In this document: one piece after another, positions 51,216 to 59,994 of the stretch
How the letters are laid out: each line of letters starts with the position of its first letter
Position numbering within the stretch: the first letter of the stretch is position 1
Assembly (NCBI GenBank): GCA_038144955.1
Contig: JAYQOT010000002.1
Span: forward strand, 1 to 64,000
Source: Ga0077527 sp038144955
GTDB taxonomy: Bacteria; Pseudomonadota; Gammaproteobacteria; Burkholderiales; SG8-41
Direction of reading: 5' to 3'
Length of the DNA stretch: 64,000 nt
The notes under the pieces: model-generated
What the model saw: the letters and a program-made list of their open reading frames with translations, nothing else
Databases searched by the model: none
What the model was told of the DNA's origin: nothing
Translations under genes and position numbers: made by a program

Positions 51216-54200
51216 TTAATTGAAACGCTCCTGGCGATAGATGGTTTCATCGCCACGACGGATCCCGAATCGTGCGCGTGCAGAAGGATCCTTGGTATGG
51301 GTGCCGGGTGGATTGCACCAGTTGCCGCGCAAATGCGTTTTGTTCGCAGCCGTCGCTGTCGCCGGTGCGAATGCGGAGCAGGCATCAGCGGAACCACCCG
51401 TACCCAGATTTACCGCGACATCGACGCTGTTCACGACGCCGACGGGTACTGACAGCGTGATCGCGCCGCGACCGGAACTGATTGCACTGATCGAAGAAAC
51501 GGAAGTCGTGCCGCCGCCGACCTGGTTGCCGAGACCGACGTCCGTTGTCGCCAGCGTCGTACAACTGTCACTGACGTTGGTAATGTAGAACGTGCCGTCC
51601 CAGTACTGGGTTTCCATCGGCAGGCGCAAGGGCAGCAATTTCGAACTGCTGGCATTGGTCAGGCGCAGCCGACCGAAGCGAAATCCCGCGCCATTGTCAA
51701 AAGCAATGCCCGGGCCGCCACCATTGAATACCAGTGGAGAGGCCGCGGTAATCGTGCCCTGGTCAGTGGCGTTATCGGTTGCATCATTCGCCGATACCGT
51801 CAGCGCAATCGCTGCAGTAAACGGTGCAACCGGACTCGCCCTGTCATAACTAAGCTGTCCGGATGCCGATGCCGTGTAAGTTCCTGTACCTGAGCCAGAG
51901 GTCGCGGCGGGCGTGCCTATGCTGGCAAAGTTGAGCGTCACCGGCGACGAACCGTCGGCGTACGATTCGGTGAACTGCGGTTTCAGCGTAGCGGTGTTCA
52001 GCGGATAGTTGGCGGTCACGGTTCCGCCTGCATTGACCGCTTCGATGGTCGCAGACGGACGCATCAATGACTGGTACCAGAATGGCTGACCGATATAGGT
52101 AAACGATCTCGAACCGCAGGTTTCATTGCCGAATGTCAGCAGCATCGGCGTGCTGGGCGCTGTAAACACAAATCGGTCCGGAACAAACCGGCCAACCGCC
52201 AGCGGTGCAGCCGACTGGCAGACAAAGCGGCCGGTGGCACTGCAGTCCGCAGGTGTGCCGTCGGTCTTGTCGATCAGCGCAAAGTCGGTATCGACCAGCG
52301 TCAGGTTGAATGCTCCCGCCTCGCTGTACGTCGCTGTGGAACTTGTGCGCACTCCGGCACCACTGAAAGTTCCGAGGTCCAGCGTACCGTTGACGCACCC
52401 TCCCGGCAGCGTGCAAGTCAGCGTATCGACCGTCGGACTGGTGTCGTAATTGGCGGAGAGCGGTGACGGTGTAACCGTAATGGTAAAGGGCTGTCCCGCC
52501 TTGTGCACCCGCCCGCCGGTTGCGACGGTGTTATCGAGCAATCGTGCGGTACCGGCGGTCGACCAGTTGGTGTCTCTGACGCTGACCGAAAAACTCGCGG
52601 GCCGTATCGCAAACGCATCCGTCGAACAGCCGACCAGGGTTCCGCCAGGGGTGTTGGTGATGCGGAACCGGGCAATTTTCCACACGTTGTTTTCTGTCAC
52701 GCCGATAGTTTTTCTGCCGTTGTCGCCTCCGACGAACGTCGGATCGGGAGTGATGGTCTGGATGACTGCCCAGTTGACATTGTCACAGCCAGTGCTGGGA
52801 TCTACAGTCCCCGAGACATTGCTTGCGTCGATCAATTCGATTCGCACGTCCCCTGTGAAATTGGTGTCAATGGAGCTGCGGTTGTTCCTGATCGCGATGA
52901 TGTCGACATTGAATGGAACGCCAGCCACCTTGGTGTTGATATTGCCGGTGACGGCGCCGCCGGCGGTACCCGTATCATAAGCATTGAACCGGCCGATACC
53001 ATTGGCTACCGCTTGCGGCGCACCCACCACGAAATCACCAACACCGGTCACGCCGCTAACCTGGATGGATGTGGCACTGCGTGATGCCGTAGTCGTGCTG
53101 TTCCATATCGCGCCGTCCCAGCGCTGCACCTCAAACACACTGGTATCCGCCCCGCCATCGAGATCGCCCGCAATCCAGTTGAAGGTCGCATCCAGATTGG
53201 CGAACGTGGTGCTGTTGTTGGTAACGGTCCAGTAACGGTTCACACTGGCCGCAGGATTAATGCCGGAATTCGCGATATCGGGATGATCGCTGCCCGTGGC
53301 ACGAACAGTGACGTCACCGGCTGTGACCGTATTGAACACGAGATCGGCCGGAGAATAAGTTGTTCCGGTGCCAACCGGAAACGTGCGGGTGACCGAGCCG
53401 GCCGTGGGCAAGGCCCACCGCAGATTCCCGGCGACAAATCCGTTGGTGCGCGAAATGGCTCCGTTGGTATTGTTCGACACGAAAAACGTATTGGTTCCGG
53501 GTATGACCGCGCCATTGGTCAGAATCAGCGCATTCGATACCGTCACGTTATGGGTGCCGGTCAGCGTCAGGCCATTGGCGTTGTTCAGCGTAAGATCGGC
53601 GAAGGTGGTGGTGCCGGCGTTGGTGCCGGTGATGCTTTGCGCTGCAGTCCCCCCAAAAGTGTAAACGCCGGCTCCCGAATTGAATGTGCCGTTGTTGGTG
53701 AAGTTGCCGTTGAAATCCACCGGTTCCGTCACCGTGTTGTTGTTCCAGGTTCCGCCAGTGCTCACCGTGAAGGAACCATTGAAGATCTTGGTGCCCGTGG
53801 TGTTGGTCATCGCCAACGTGCCTGCAACCGTGGTCGCGCCGTTGACCGTAAAGCTGTTTGAGGCGTTGAGCACCCCGGACTGCACGGACAACGCCCCGTT
53901 CACGGTAGTGACGCCGGCCGTGGTGGCCGCCTGGGTCCCGGTTTTCAGTATGGTGAGGTTGTTGTAGGTATAGGCTGGCAGGGATTGGGTCACCGAGGCG
54001 CCATTAAGAATGACGGTACCGTTGCCGGCGGTAAAGGTCGAATTACCTCCGAAATTCCGACCCACCCGCAGCGTACCCTGCCCGCTGAAGGTGATGAACA
54101 TCCGCGCCGTGCTGTTGAAGTCTCCACCGGTATTGGTTGCGCCGAAATCTCCCGTGACATTGACGGCTGTCGATGCACCGTCGGCCAACACCAATGCGGT

Positions 54201-54626
54201 ATCGCGGTTGTTATTGCTGCCGCCATCCATGATCAGGTCAACACCGACGTTCAGGATGGCATTGGATGACACCGTCACCGTGCGGGTGCCGCTGCCGCCG
54301 GTGGAGCCGTTGACTGTCATGGTATTGACCACGCTCAAGGTGATGTTTGTATTGATGGTCAGGTTGGGAAAGTTGCCGCCGGCCACGAAGTTCACGGTGC
54401 CTATGCTTTGATTAGCGGTCACCGTCACCGTGTGATTCAGGTTGGCGATGTTCGCGGTATCCGCCGCACCAGGCACCAAACCTCCACAACCACTCCAGAT
54501 GGCGGGATTGTTCCAGTTACCCGTTCCCGTCGACGTACAGGTCGCCGCCCATGCCGGAATTGCAGTCAGCCCCAGCAACAAGACTGACAGAGCGAGAAAT
54601 TCAAATAAATATCTGTTTTTAAACAT
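51216..54626 (-). CDS. mshQ: MshQ-like surface protein (DUF6701 C-terminus)
   Basis: This 1136-residue protein has a signal peptide cut near AWA (residue 27). The first about 450 residues are Thr/Asn/Gly-rich repeated beta strands (e.g. GVTTVNGALSVQSGVLNASNS), likely a beta-helix. The middle part has VNRYWTVTNNSTTFANLDATFNW. The last about 550 residues match the MshQ/DUF6701 region (VPDRFVFTAPS, LTNASSSKLLPLRLPMETQYWDGTFYITNVSDSC). It may be a pilus-tip or surface adhesin; function is inferred from locus and size. Confidence 0.85.
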   Translation of the reverse strand: MFKNRYLFEFLALSVLLLGLTAIPAWAATCTSTGTGNWNNPAIWSGCGGLVPGAADTANIANLNHTVTVTANQSIGTVNFVAGGNFPNLTINTNITLSVVNTMTVNGSTGGSGTRTVTVSSNAILNVGVDLIMDGGSNNNRDTALVLADGASTAVNVTGDFGATNTGGDFNSTARMFITFSGQGTLRVGRNFGGNSTFTAGNGTVILNGASVTQSLPAYTYNNLTILKTGTQAATTAGVTTVNGALSVQSGVLNASNSFTVNGATTVAGTLAMTNTTGTKIFNGSFTVSTGGTWNNNTVTEPVDFNGNFTNNGTFNSGAGVYTFGGTAAQSITGTNAGTTTFADLTLNNANGLTLTGTHNVTVSNALILTNGAVIPGTNTFFVSNNTNGAISRTNGFVAGNLRWALPTAGSVTRTFPVGTGTTYSPADLVFNTVTAGDVTVRATGSDHPDIANSGINPAASVNRYWTVTNNSTTFANLDATFNWIAGDLDGGADTSVFEVQRWDGAIWNSTTTASRSATSIQVSGVTGVGDFVVGAPQAVANGIGRFNAYDTGTAGGAVTGNINTKVAGVPFNVDIIAIRNNRSSIDTNFTGDVRIELIDASNVSGTVDPSTGCDNVNWAVIQTITPDPTFVGGDNGRKTIGVTENNVWKIARFRITNTPGGTLVGCSTDAFAIRPASFSVSVRDTNWSTAGTARLLDNTVATGGRVHKAGQPFTITVTPSPLSANYDTSPTVDTLTCTLPGGCVNGTLDLGTFSGAGVRTSSTATYSEAGAFNLTLVDTDFALIDKTDGTPADCSATGRFVCQSAAPLAVGRFVPDRFVFTAPSTPMLLTFGNETCGSRSFTYIGQPFWYQSLMRPSATIEAVNAGGTVTANYPLNTATLKPQFTESYADGSSPVTLNFASIGTPAATSGSGTGTYTASASGQLSYDRASPVAPFTAAIALTVSANDATDNATDQGTITAASPLVFNGGGPGIAFDNGAGFRFGRLRLTNASSSKLLPLRLPMETQYWDGTFYITNVSDSCTTLATTDVGLGNQVGGGTTSVSSISAISSGRGAITLSVPVGVVNSVDVAVNLGTGGSADACSAFAPATATAANKTHLRGNWCNPPGTHTKDPSARARFGIRRGDETIYRQERFN

Positions 54627-54631
54627 TTATT

Positions 54632-55177
54632 TTACCCGCCGCAGGCAAACCGCGGCCCCGCCGCCGTTGGGTCCTTGCACTTCGCCGCCGTCACCACCAC
54701 CTTGCGTTCGACATAGTTGGCATCCGGCACACCGGGACAGCTTGCCTGATTGCAGGCAGTGGCGGTGATTTCGAAAATTCGTATCGTCCTGTTTGCTTCG
54801 GTGGGATCGCCCGCTGATGTATCCGTGCAGGTTATGGTGACCGCAAACGGCGCCAGTGAACCACCCAGCGAGCCCAGCGCAATGGTCCCTGTCGGACAGG
54901 CCGCGAACGCCGCCGGACCCGGTGCGATGGTGTTGTCGGGATCAAGCGCGCGGAACAGCGCCCAATCGAGACCTGCGCGTGCGGCATAGTAGGCGCGTAC
55001 GCCAAGGATGTCGGTCTGCACGGTTTTCTGCTGCAATCCGGTGAATATCACCATGAACGCACCCAGCGCGGACAGGATCACCAGCAGGAAAATGCCGGTA
55101 ACCAGGCTGAAGCCCCGTGCGCCGCGGCGCGAGCACCCGCACTTTGCAATCACCGGTAATTTGCGCAAGTTCATCAT
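54632..55177 (-). CDS. mshP: MSHA biogenesis protein MshP (PilX-like minor pilin)
   Basis: This 181-residue prepilin-like protein has GARG before FSLVTGIFLLVILSALGAFM. The Glu at mature position 5 is Thr, as in PilX/MshP/GspK-type components that sit at pilus tips. The C-terminal domain has several Cys. It overlaps mshO by 4 nt. Confidence 0.85.
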   Translation of the reverse strand: MMNLRKLPVIAKCGCSRRGARGFSLVTGIFLLVILSALGAFMVIFTGLQQKTVQTDILGVRAYYAARAGLDWALFRALDPDNTIAPGPAAFAACPTGTIALGSLGGSLAPFAVTITCTDTSAGDPTEANRTIRIFEITATACNQASCPGVPDANYVERKVVVTAAKCKDPTAAGPRFACGG

Positions 55178-56010
55178 GGCAGGTTGCTCACCTGCGCCTG
55201 CTGGAACATGCGCACTTTTTCAGTGGCGCCGCTCGCGGCAAGGCTGTCAATCTGCAGCACCATCGACACCGTACCGATGCTCTCGGTCAGCGCATTGGCC
55301 GAATAGACAAACTGGCACCCACTTGGGCCGGTGTTGACGTTGGCGGCCAGCACCGCGGTTGTCGTCGCGCCCACCGGTGGCGCCACCTGTGCGGCGCTGT
55401 AGGCATAACCCGAGTAGCGCAGCAACTGACTGCCGACACAGCCATAGGTCACCGGCCCGCTGACCACGTGAAAGCGCTTGCCCGGCGACGGCGCGGGAAA
55501 CGGCAGCGTGGTTACAGCGGTAATGTTGATGGTCGGCGCAGATACGCTGGAAAAGTTTGCGCGATTGTCGCCAAAATAGGCATTCGACGTGGTACCGGTA
55601 CTGTAAAGGTTGTAGACCACAATGCCGTTGCCCGCGGCCAGTGTCGGCATGGTGGGGTCCAGCACATCGAATGCGGTATCCGCGGTGGTGAAGTCCAGGG
55701 GGTTGCCGCCACCTCCACTGTTCGGTTCGGCGCGATAACGCCCGCCGCCGGTGGTCTCGATGAATTCGATGAATTTGCCGCTGCCGTCAACGCGCACGCT
55801 GTTGGGCAGCGCCAGCCGCAGGTCGCGGGTGATCCGCCGCAGTGCGGTATCAGCCTCGTCGGTCAGCGCCGCACGGCGCGCGGCATCAGCGTAGCCTTCA
55901 ACCGGGCGGCGGATGAACAGCGCGACGGCGGCTGCGACGATGCCGGTGATGGCGATCACCACGATCAGTTCGACCAGCGTGACCCCCAGGCTGCGGCGGA
56001 TGATCATCAT
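55174..56010 (-). CDS. mshO: MSHA minor pilin MshO
   Basis: This 278-residue prepilin has the cleavage site SLG before VTLVELIVVIAITGIVAAA (Glu5 present) and then EADTALRRITRDLRLALPNSVRV, characteristic of MshO/PilW-like proteins. The gene is 3 nt from mshD. Confidence 0.88.
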   Translation of the reverse strand: MMIIRRSLGVTLVELIVVIAITGIVAAAVALFIRRPVEGYADAARRAALTDEADTALRRITRDLRLALPNSVRVDGSGKFIEFIETTGGGRYRAEPNSGGGGNPLDFTTADTAFDVLDPTMPTLAAGNGIVVYNLYSTGTTSNAYFGDNRANFSSVSAPTINITAVTTLPFPAPSPGKRFHVVSGPVTYGCVGSQLLRYSGYAYSAAQVAPPVGATTTAVLAANVNTGPSGCQFVYSANALTESIGTVSMVLQIDSLAASGATEKVRMFQQAQVSNLP

Positions 56011-56013
56011 CGT

Positions 56014-56643
56014 TCAGGGCAGCGCATTGGGTGAGTAACGGGTTCGGTAACCGTCGAGGCGCACGGTGACGTTGCCGGGGCCGGTTACGGTCACCGTGAC
56101 CCGCAGCGACTGCGACTGCGGCGGCGTGCTGCCATCGTTCGCAGCCACCGTGACGCCGCCGGCAGTCAGCGCCTCCGCCACGACGGCGATCGACACGTTG
56201 TAACTGCCCAGACCGGTAATGGTGACGCCCGGGTTGTCGATGGTTGAGGGTGCGCCTCCCGGAAAACTGTTGTAGTCGTTGACGTTGTCGTAGGGCGTGG
56301 TGGTGCTGCCGCGGGTTTCGCCCTCGGCGCCTATGGCTTCCAGCGTGGTCGCGCAGCGCGTCGGATCGACGGGATTGACCGCGCCGGTGGATTCCGCGGT
56401 TCCGGCATTGGCATCGTCCGGGTCGCAGTAAGTGAACGGCATGGCCAGCACTTCTTCCAGATAGGCTTCGGCAATCGCCAGCGCCTGTTTCTGCGGCAGC
56501 GGCTGGGCGCTGGCAATGGTGGTCTGGTTCATCACGCCAAGGATGCCGGCAATGCCGACGCTGACGATGGCGATGAACACCACCAGCTCGACCAGCGATA
56601 CGCCTATCGACCGGGCACGATCAGGATCAGTTCGCCGCGACAT
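56014..56643 (-). CDS. mshD: MSHA minor pilin MshD (PilV-like)
   Basis: This 209-residue prepilin has RSIG before VSLVELVVFIAIVSVGIAGIL (Glu5 present), followed by ALAIAEAYLEEVLAMPFTYCDP, typical of MshD/PilV. The ATG at 56643 is chosen; the longer reading to 56805 runs antiparallel over mshC without support. It overlaps mshC by 17 nt. Confidence 0.88.
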   Translation of the reverse strand: MSRRTDPDRARSIGVSLVELVVFIAIVSVGIAGILGVMNQTTIASAQPLPQKQALAIAEAYLEEVLAMPFTYCDPDDANAGTAESTGAVNPVDPTRCATTLEAIGAEGETRGSTTTPYDNVNDYNSFPGGAPSTIDNPGVTITGLGSYNVSIAVVAEALTAGGVTVAANDGSTPPQSQSLRVTVTVTGPGNVTVRLDGYRTRYSPNALP

Positions 56644-57067
56644 AACCTGTCTGGGCCGCAACCGTGATCTGCCGCGGCGGATCGCCGGCGATCGAACTGG
56701 TGAAAGTGATGGTTGCTGCAGCACTGGGTCGGCCGAGCCCGTCGAAACTGAACGCTGCGGGACTGAGGGTGACGCCCGACGGCGCGGTCTCGGTAGCCGC
56801 CGCACCGGAGGGGTAGGTCAGCGGCGTACCGCAGCCCCCTGCGGTGCCGGCAGTGACCGTCGTGGCAGTGACACAGACGAACACGTCGCGCCGCCAGGCC
56901 ACCGCGGTTTTCTGCGCCAACCGCACCACGGCAGCCGACTTGTCATAGAAGCCGCGGGACTGGAAGGTGCTGGTCTGGAAAAACCGCGGTGCTGCCACTG
57001 CCGCCAGTATTCCCAGCAGCGCAATGATCACCACCAGTTCCACCAGCGTAAAACCCGCGGATTTCAT
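56627..57067 (-). CDS. mshC: MSHA minor pilin MshC
   Basis: This 146-residue prepilin has KSAG before FTLVELVVIIALLGILAAVA, then FYDKSAAVVRLAQKTAVAWRRDV, the MshC pattern. The ATG at 57067 is preceded by GGAGA. It lies beyond the terminator that follows mshA, so it depends on read-through or its own start. Confidence 0.88.
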   Translation of the reverse strand: MKSAGFTLVELVVIIALLGILAAVAAPRFFQTSTFQSRGFYDKSAAVVRLAQKTAVAWRRDVFVCVTATTVTAGTAGGCGTPLTYPSGAAATETAPSGVTLSPAAFSFDGLGRPSAAATITFTSSIAGDPPRQITVAAQTGYVAAN

Positions 57068-57083
57068 GTGGTCTCCGTTACAC

Positions 57084-57129
57084 AAAAAAAACGGGGAGTG
57101 CGCAGCAATCCGCGCCCCCCCGTTTTTTT
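57084..57129. terminator. Terminator between mshA and mshC
   Basis: A run of A, then CGGGG and GCGC pair with GCGC and CCCCG, then a run of T. It is active in both directions. In the msh direction it would let most mshA transcripts stop, so the pilin is made in excess over minor pilins. Confidence 0.88.
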
Positions 57130-57175
57130 AACCGGCCCGATTCAGGCGCGATCAGGCTTCCTCGCCATTACCGGA

Positions 57176-57598
57176 TCAGCAACCAGTGACGGTGCCGCGG
57201 GCGGCCACACCCGTGGTTGCGCTATAGGTGACCGCACAAGTCGTATTACCCGTGATATTGAAGGTGTCAGCGGCGCCGGTGTTGAATGTAAAACCGGAAT
57301 AAGTCTGCAACGCAGCATCAATACCGCCAGTCGTGTTCGTCGGAATTCCACTGGCATTGGTATTGGCGGTGCCGCCAACCATCGCGCAGGTCGTGGCCGC
57401 AGTATTTCCCGCGGCAGTCCACGACGCCTGACAGAGTGCTGATGCACTGTTGATCGCTCCAATCAGGCCATCGATAGAAGCAAGCCGGGCCTGACTGCTG
57501 GTATTGATGAAGCGCGGCAGTGCTGTCGCCGCCAGAATACCCAGAATCGCGATCACCACGATCAGTTCCACCAGGGTAAAGCCTCGTTGCTGTTTCAT
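57176..57598 (-). CDS. mshA: Major MSHA-type pilin MshA
   Basis: This 140-residue prepilin has the short leader MKQQRG before FTLVELIVVIAILGILAATA, and ends with Cys-flanked C-terminal sequence (CAVTYSATTGVAARGTVTGC), consistent with a disulfide loop. It has the best ribosome site in the cluster (GGAGGT), its own promoter and a strong terminator, all fitting a highly expressed major subunit. Confidence 0.9.
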   Translation of the reverse strand: MKQQRGFTLVELIVVIAILGILAATALPRFINTSSQARLASIDGLIGAINSASALCQASWTAAGNTAATTCAMVGGTANTNASGIPTNTTGGIDAALQTYSGFTFNTGAADTFNITGNTTCAVTYSATTGVAARGTVTGC

Positions 57599-57620
57599 CT
57601 GTAGTACCTCCGTCTTCCGC

Positions 57621-57650
57621 ATCATATTAATGAAAACATCGTTATTTCAA
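57621..57650 (-). promoter_or_regulatory. Sigma-70 promoter of mshA
   Basis: On the minus strand TTGAAA (57650-57645), 18 nt, TATGAT (57626-57621). It lies 23 nt upstream of the mshA ATG and close to its GGAGGT site. Both hexamers are 4-5 of 6 matches to consensus. Confidence 0.6.
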
Positions 57651-57663
57651 AATTTATTCCGGC

Positions 57664-58167
57664 TCAGCATCCTGAGGTCACCAGAATGCTGAACGTCGGT
57701 GACTGGTTAGCAGCCACCGGGGCTGTGTAATTGAAGCTGCAGTTCACCGGATCATTACCAGTAACCATCAATCTCACGGTATCTCCCGCTGCCGGGCCGC
57801 CGAGCTGAATGTCGTAGCCATCAGTCGAGGTCGGTCCGGCATTGATACCCGCCGCGGTAATGATTCCCGCAGCATTGGCCGTGGGATAGGCATTGACCAT
57901 CGTCACGTTGACGCCTTCCATCAGCAGCGTCGCCGTGCACTGCGGCGTTGATGCGAGGCAGGCAGCATGTGCCAGCGACGACGCACCCTTCATTGCCCCC
58001 ATGGCGCCGTTGAGTTTGGCCACCCGCGCCTGCACCTGCAGGCTTGCGAAGCGCGGCAAAGCCGTCGCAGCCAGTATTGCCAGAATGATGATGACGATGA
58101 TCAGTTCGATGAGCGTAAAGCCCTGTTGCTTGCGGTTTGTTTGAATCGAACTTCCGTCGCGGCTCAT
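57664..58167 (-). CDS. mshB: MSHA pilin MshB (second pilin)
   Basis: This 167-residue prepilin has leader ending RKQQG before FTLIELIIVIIILAILAATALPRF. The C-terminus has a Cys pair (CSFNYTAP, then a terminal SGC). The leader is longer (16 residues) than that of MshA. ATG 58167 or GTG 58185 may be the start; neither has a clear ribosome site. It is similar in layout to MshA and lies 65 nt before it. Confidence 0.85.
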   Translation of the reverse strand: MSRDGSSIQTNRKQQGFTLIELIIVIIILAILAATALPRFASLQVQARVAKLNGAMGAMKGASSLAHAACLASTPQCTATLLMEGVNVTMVNAYPTANAAGIITAAGINAGPTSTDGYDIQLGGPAAGDTVRLMVTGNDPVNCSFNYTAPVAANQSPTFSILVTSGC

Positions 58168-58203
58168 ATATGTGATTTTTTGCACAAATAAATAACTCTA
58201 TCC

Positions 58204-58238
58204 CATTGATAGTACAGCAAAAGTAATGCCAACAACAA
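58204..58238 (-). promoter_or_regulatory. Candidate mshB promoter with TATCAATG motif
   Basis: On the minus strand TTGTTG (58238-58233), 18 nt, TACTAT (58214-58209), immediately followed by CAATG, so the -10 region contains TATCAATG (58211-58204). That 8-mer is also part of the 12-mer shared by the mshE and mshI upstream regions. Confidence 0.4.
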
Positions 58239-58249
58239 CACCCTCCGAT

Positions 58250-58753
58250 TCAACTCCACCGGTAAACAGTGACGGGCGCCAGTTTGATCCCGGCAATACC
58301 CTGAACATCGCCACCCGGTATGGATACCGGCTGACGCAGGATCTGTACCCGGAAACGCAGCTGTTTCAAGCCGTCGCGTCTTTCGACTTCCAGTCCGTCA
58401 GCGGTATTGGCGACATAGACGAGTTCTCGGGACGATGAGTCGAAATACCAGTTGCCGACCTCAGGCCTCCGGGGGTAGTAGCCGGCATAGTTTGTCGGCT
58501 TTTCCGACAGCCAGAGTGTCGGATTCTCGTCTTCCAGCCTGCGGGCATCCTGTTCCCGGTGCTGAATGATCATTTCCGCCAGCCGCACCTGCAATCCGGT
58601 CTTGTAAATCTGCAATTGCATTTCAAACTGCGCGCGTTCCACTTTCTCCTGGTAATAGTTCAACCGCTGCAGCAATATGCCGCAGAGAATGGACAGCACA
58701 ACCGCCACCACGGCCAGTTCGAGCAGTGAAAACCCGCGAGCCGGCCGACCCAT
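58250..58753 (-). CDS. mshF: MSHA biogenesis protein MshF (prepilin-like)
   Basis: This 167-residue protein has PARG before FSLLELAVVAVVLSILCGIL (Glu5 present), then a helical stretch (YYQEKVERAQFEMQLQIYKTGLQVRLAEM) and a short C-terminal domain. Its position between mshG and mshB matches mshF. It is 7 nt downstream of mshG. Confidence 0.8.
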   Translation of the reverse strand: MGRPARGFSLLELAVVAVVLSILCGILLQRLNYYQEKVERAQFEMQLQIYKTGLQVRLAEMIIQHREQDARRLEDENPTLWLSEKPTNYAGYYPRRPEVGNWYFDSSSRELVYVANTADGLEVERRDGLKQLRFRVQILRQPVSIPGGDVQGIAGIKLAPVTVYRWS

Positions 58754-58760
58754 TTTTCCG

Positions 58761-59987
58761 TTACTTCTTGGCCACCGCGCTACCCAGATCCCAGATCGGC
58801 AGGAACACGCCCAGCGCCAGGATCAGCACCAGAATGCCGAGCATGACGATCAATATCGGCTCGATCTGCGAGCTGAGATGTTTCAGGTCATACTCGACTT
58901 CCCGCTGATAGAGATCGGCAATCTCCCCGGTCAGGTCGTCGAGCGCACCCGACTCCTCGCCAACCGCGATCATCTGCAACACCACCGGCGTGAATACCCC
59001 GGCATTGCGCGCGGTGTTCAGTACCGACTCGCCGCGCTCCACCCCTTCACGCATGCCGCTGATGCGTTTACCGACAAATACGTTGTCCACCGTGTTGGCA
59101 ACCATGCCCAGCCCGCTGGTCACCGGCACGCCGCTGCTGAATGCCAGTGAAAAACTGCGTGCAAACCGGGCCAGTGTCGCCTTGAGAATGATGACGCCGG
59201 CGATCGGTATGCGCAGTTTCATTTCATCCCAGCGCATGCGCCCTTTCTCGGAATTGGCCCAGGCGCGGAACCCGAATACGGCACCGACCAGTCCGGCGAG
59301 CAGGAAAGGCCAGTTTGTCACCATGAAATCAGAGAACCCGATCAGCACCTTGGTCATCAGCGGCAATTCCGCCTTCATGCTGGCGTAGACCTTGGCAAAG
59401 GCGGGGATCACGAAAATGTTGATGATGACGATGGCGACCGCCATGGTGACCACCACGAAAGTCGGATAGCGGATCGCCGCCTTGACCTGCTGGCGCATGA
59501 AGGCCTCGAACTCGAGATGGTGGAACAGACGGAGGAACACTTCTTCCATCCGGCCGGTCTGCTCGCCAACACCGACCATCGCAACATAAAACGGGTTGAA
59601 CACTTCGGGATGGCGCGCCAGTGAAGCTGACAGTTCGCGGCCGGTGTCCAGGCTGTCGCGTACGTCACGCACCACTTCGGCGAAGCGCGGGTTGTCGGTG
59701 GAAGCCTCCAGCCCTTTGAGTGCGCCCATGATCGGCACTCCGGCTTTCAGCAGCGTGTACATCTGGCGGCTGAACAGCAGCACTTCGATGTTGGTGACTT
59801 TCCTCTTGCCGAAACTGAAATTGAAACCGGAAGTCTCGTTGGCAGGCGGCGCCGATGGCTTGATTTCCAGCGGAATGATGCCCAGCCCCGACAGTTGTCC
59901 CGCCACCGCACCGCTGTCGGCGCCTTCGAGGATGCCTTTCACGGCTTCGCCGCGTCCGTCGCGTCCCCGATAGGCAAAAAAGGGCAT
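58761..59987 (-). CDS. mshG: MSHA inner-membrane platform protein MshG (GspF/PilC family)
   Basis: This 408-residue protein starts MPFFAYRGRDGRGEAVKG and has two GspF domains, VLLFSRQMYTLLKAGVPIMGAL and TLARFARSFSLAFSSGVPVTSGL. There are three membrane helices, the last near the C-terminus (IVMLGILVLILALGVFLP). It anchors the extension ATPase. It lies 7 nt after mshE. Confidence 0.93.
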   Translation of the reverse strand: MPFFAYRGRDGRGEAVKGILEGADSGAVAGQLSGLGIIPLEIKPSAPPANETSGFNFSFGKRKVTNIEVLLFSRQMYTLLKAGVPIMGALKGLEASTDNPRFAEVVRDVRDSLDTGRELSASLARHPEVFNPFYVAMVGVGEQTGRMEEVFLRLFHHLEFEAFMRQQVKAAIRYPTFVVVTMAVAIVIINIFVIPAFAKVYASMKAELPLMTKVLIGFSDFMVTNWPFLLAGLVGAVFGFRAWANSEKGRMRWDEMKLRIPIAGVIILKATLARFARSFSLAFSSGVPVTSGLGMVANTVDNVFVGKRISGMREGVERGESVLNTARNAGVFTPVVLQMIAVGEESGALDDLTGEIADLYQREVEYDLKHLSSQIEPILIVMLGILVLILALGVFLPIWDLGSAVAKK

Positions 59988-59994
59988 GGTCAGT

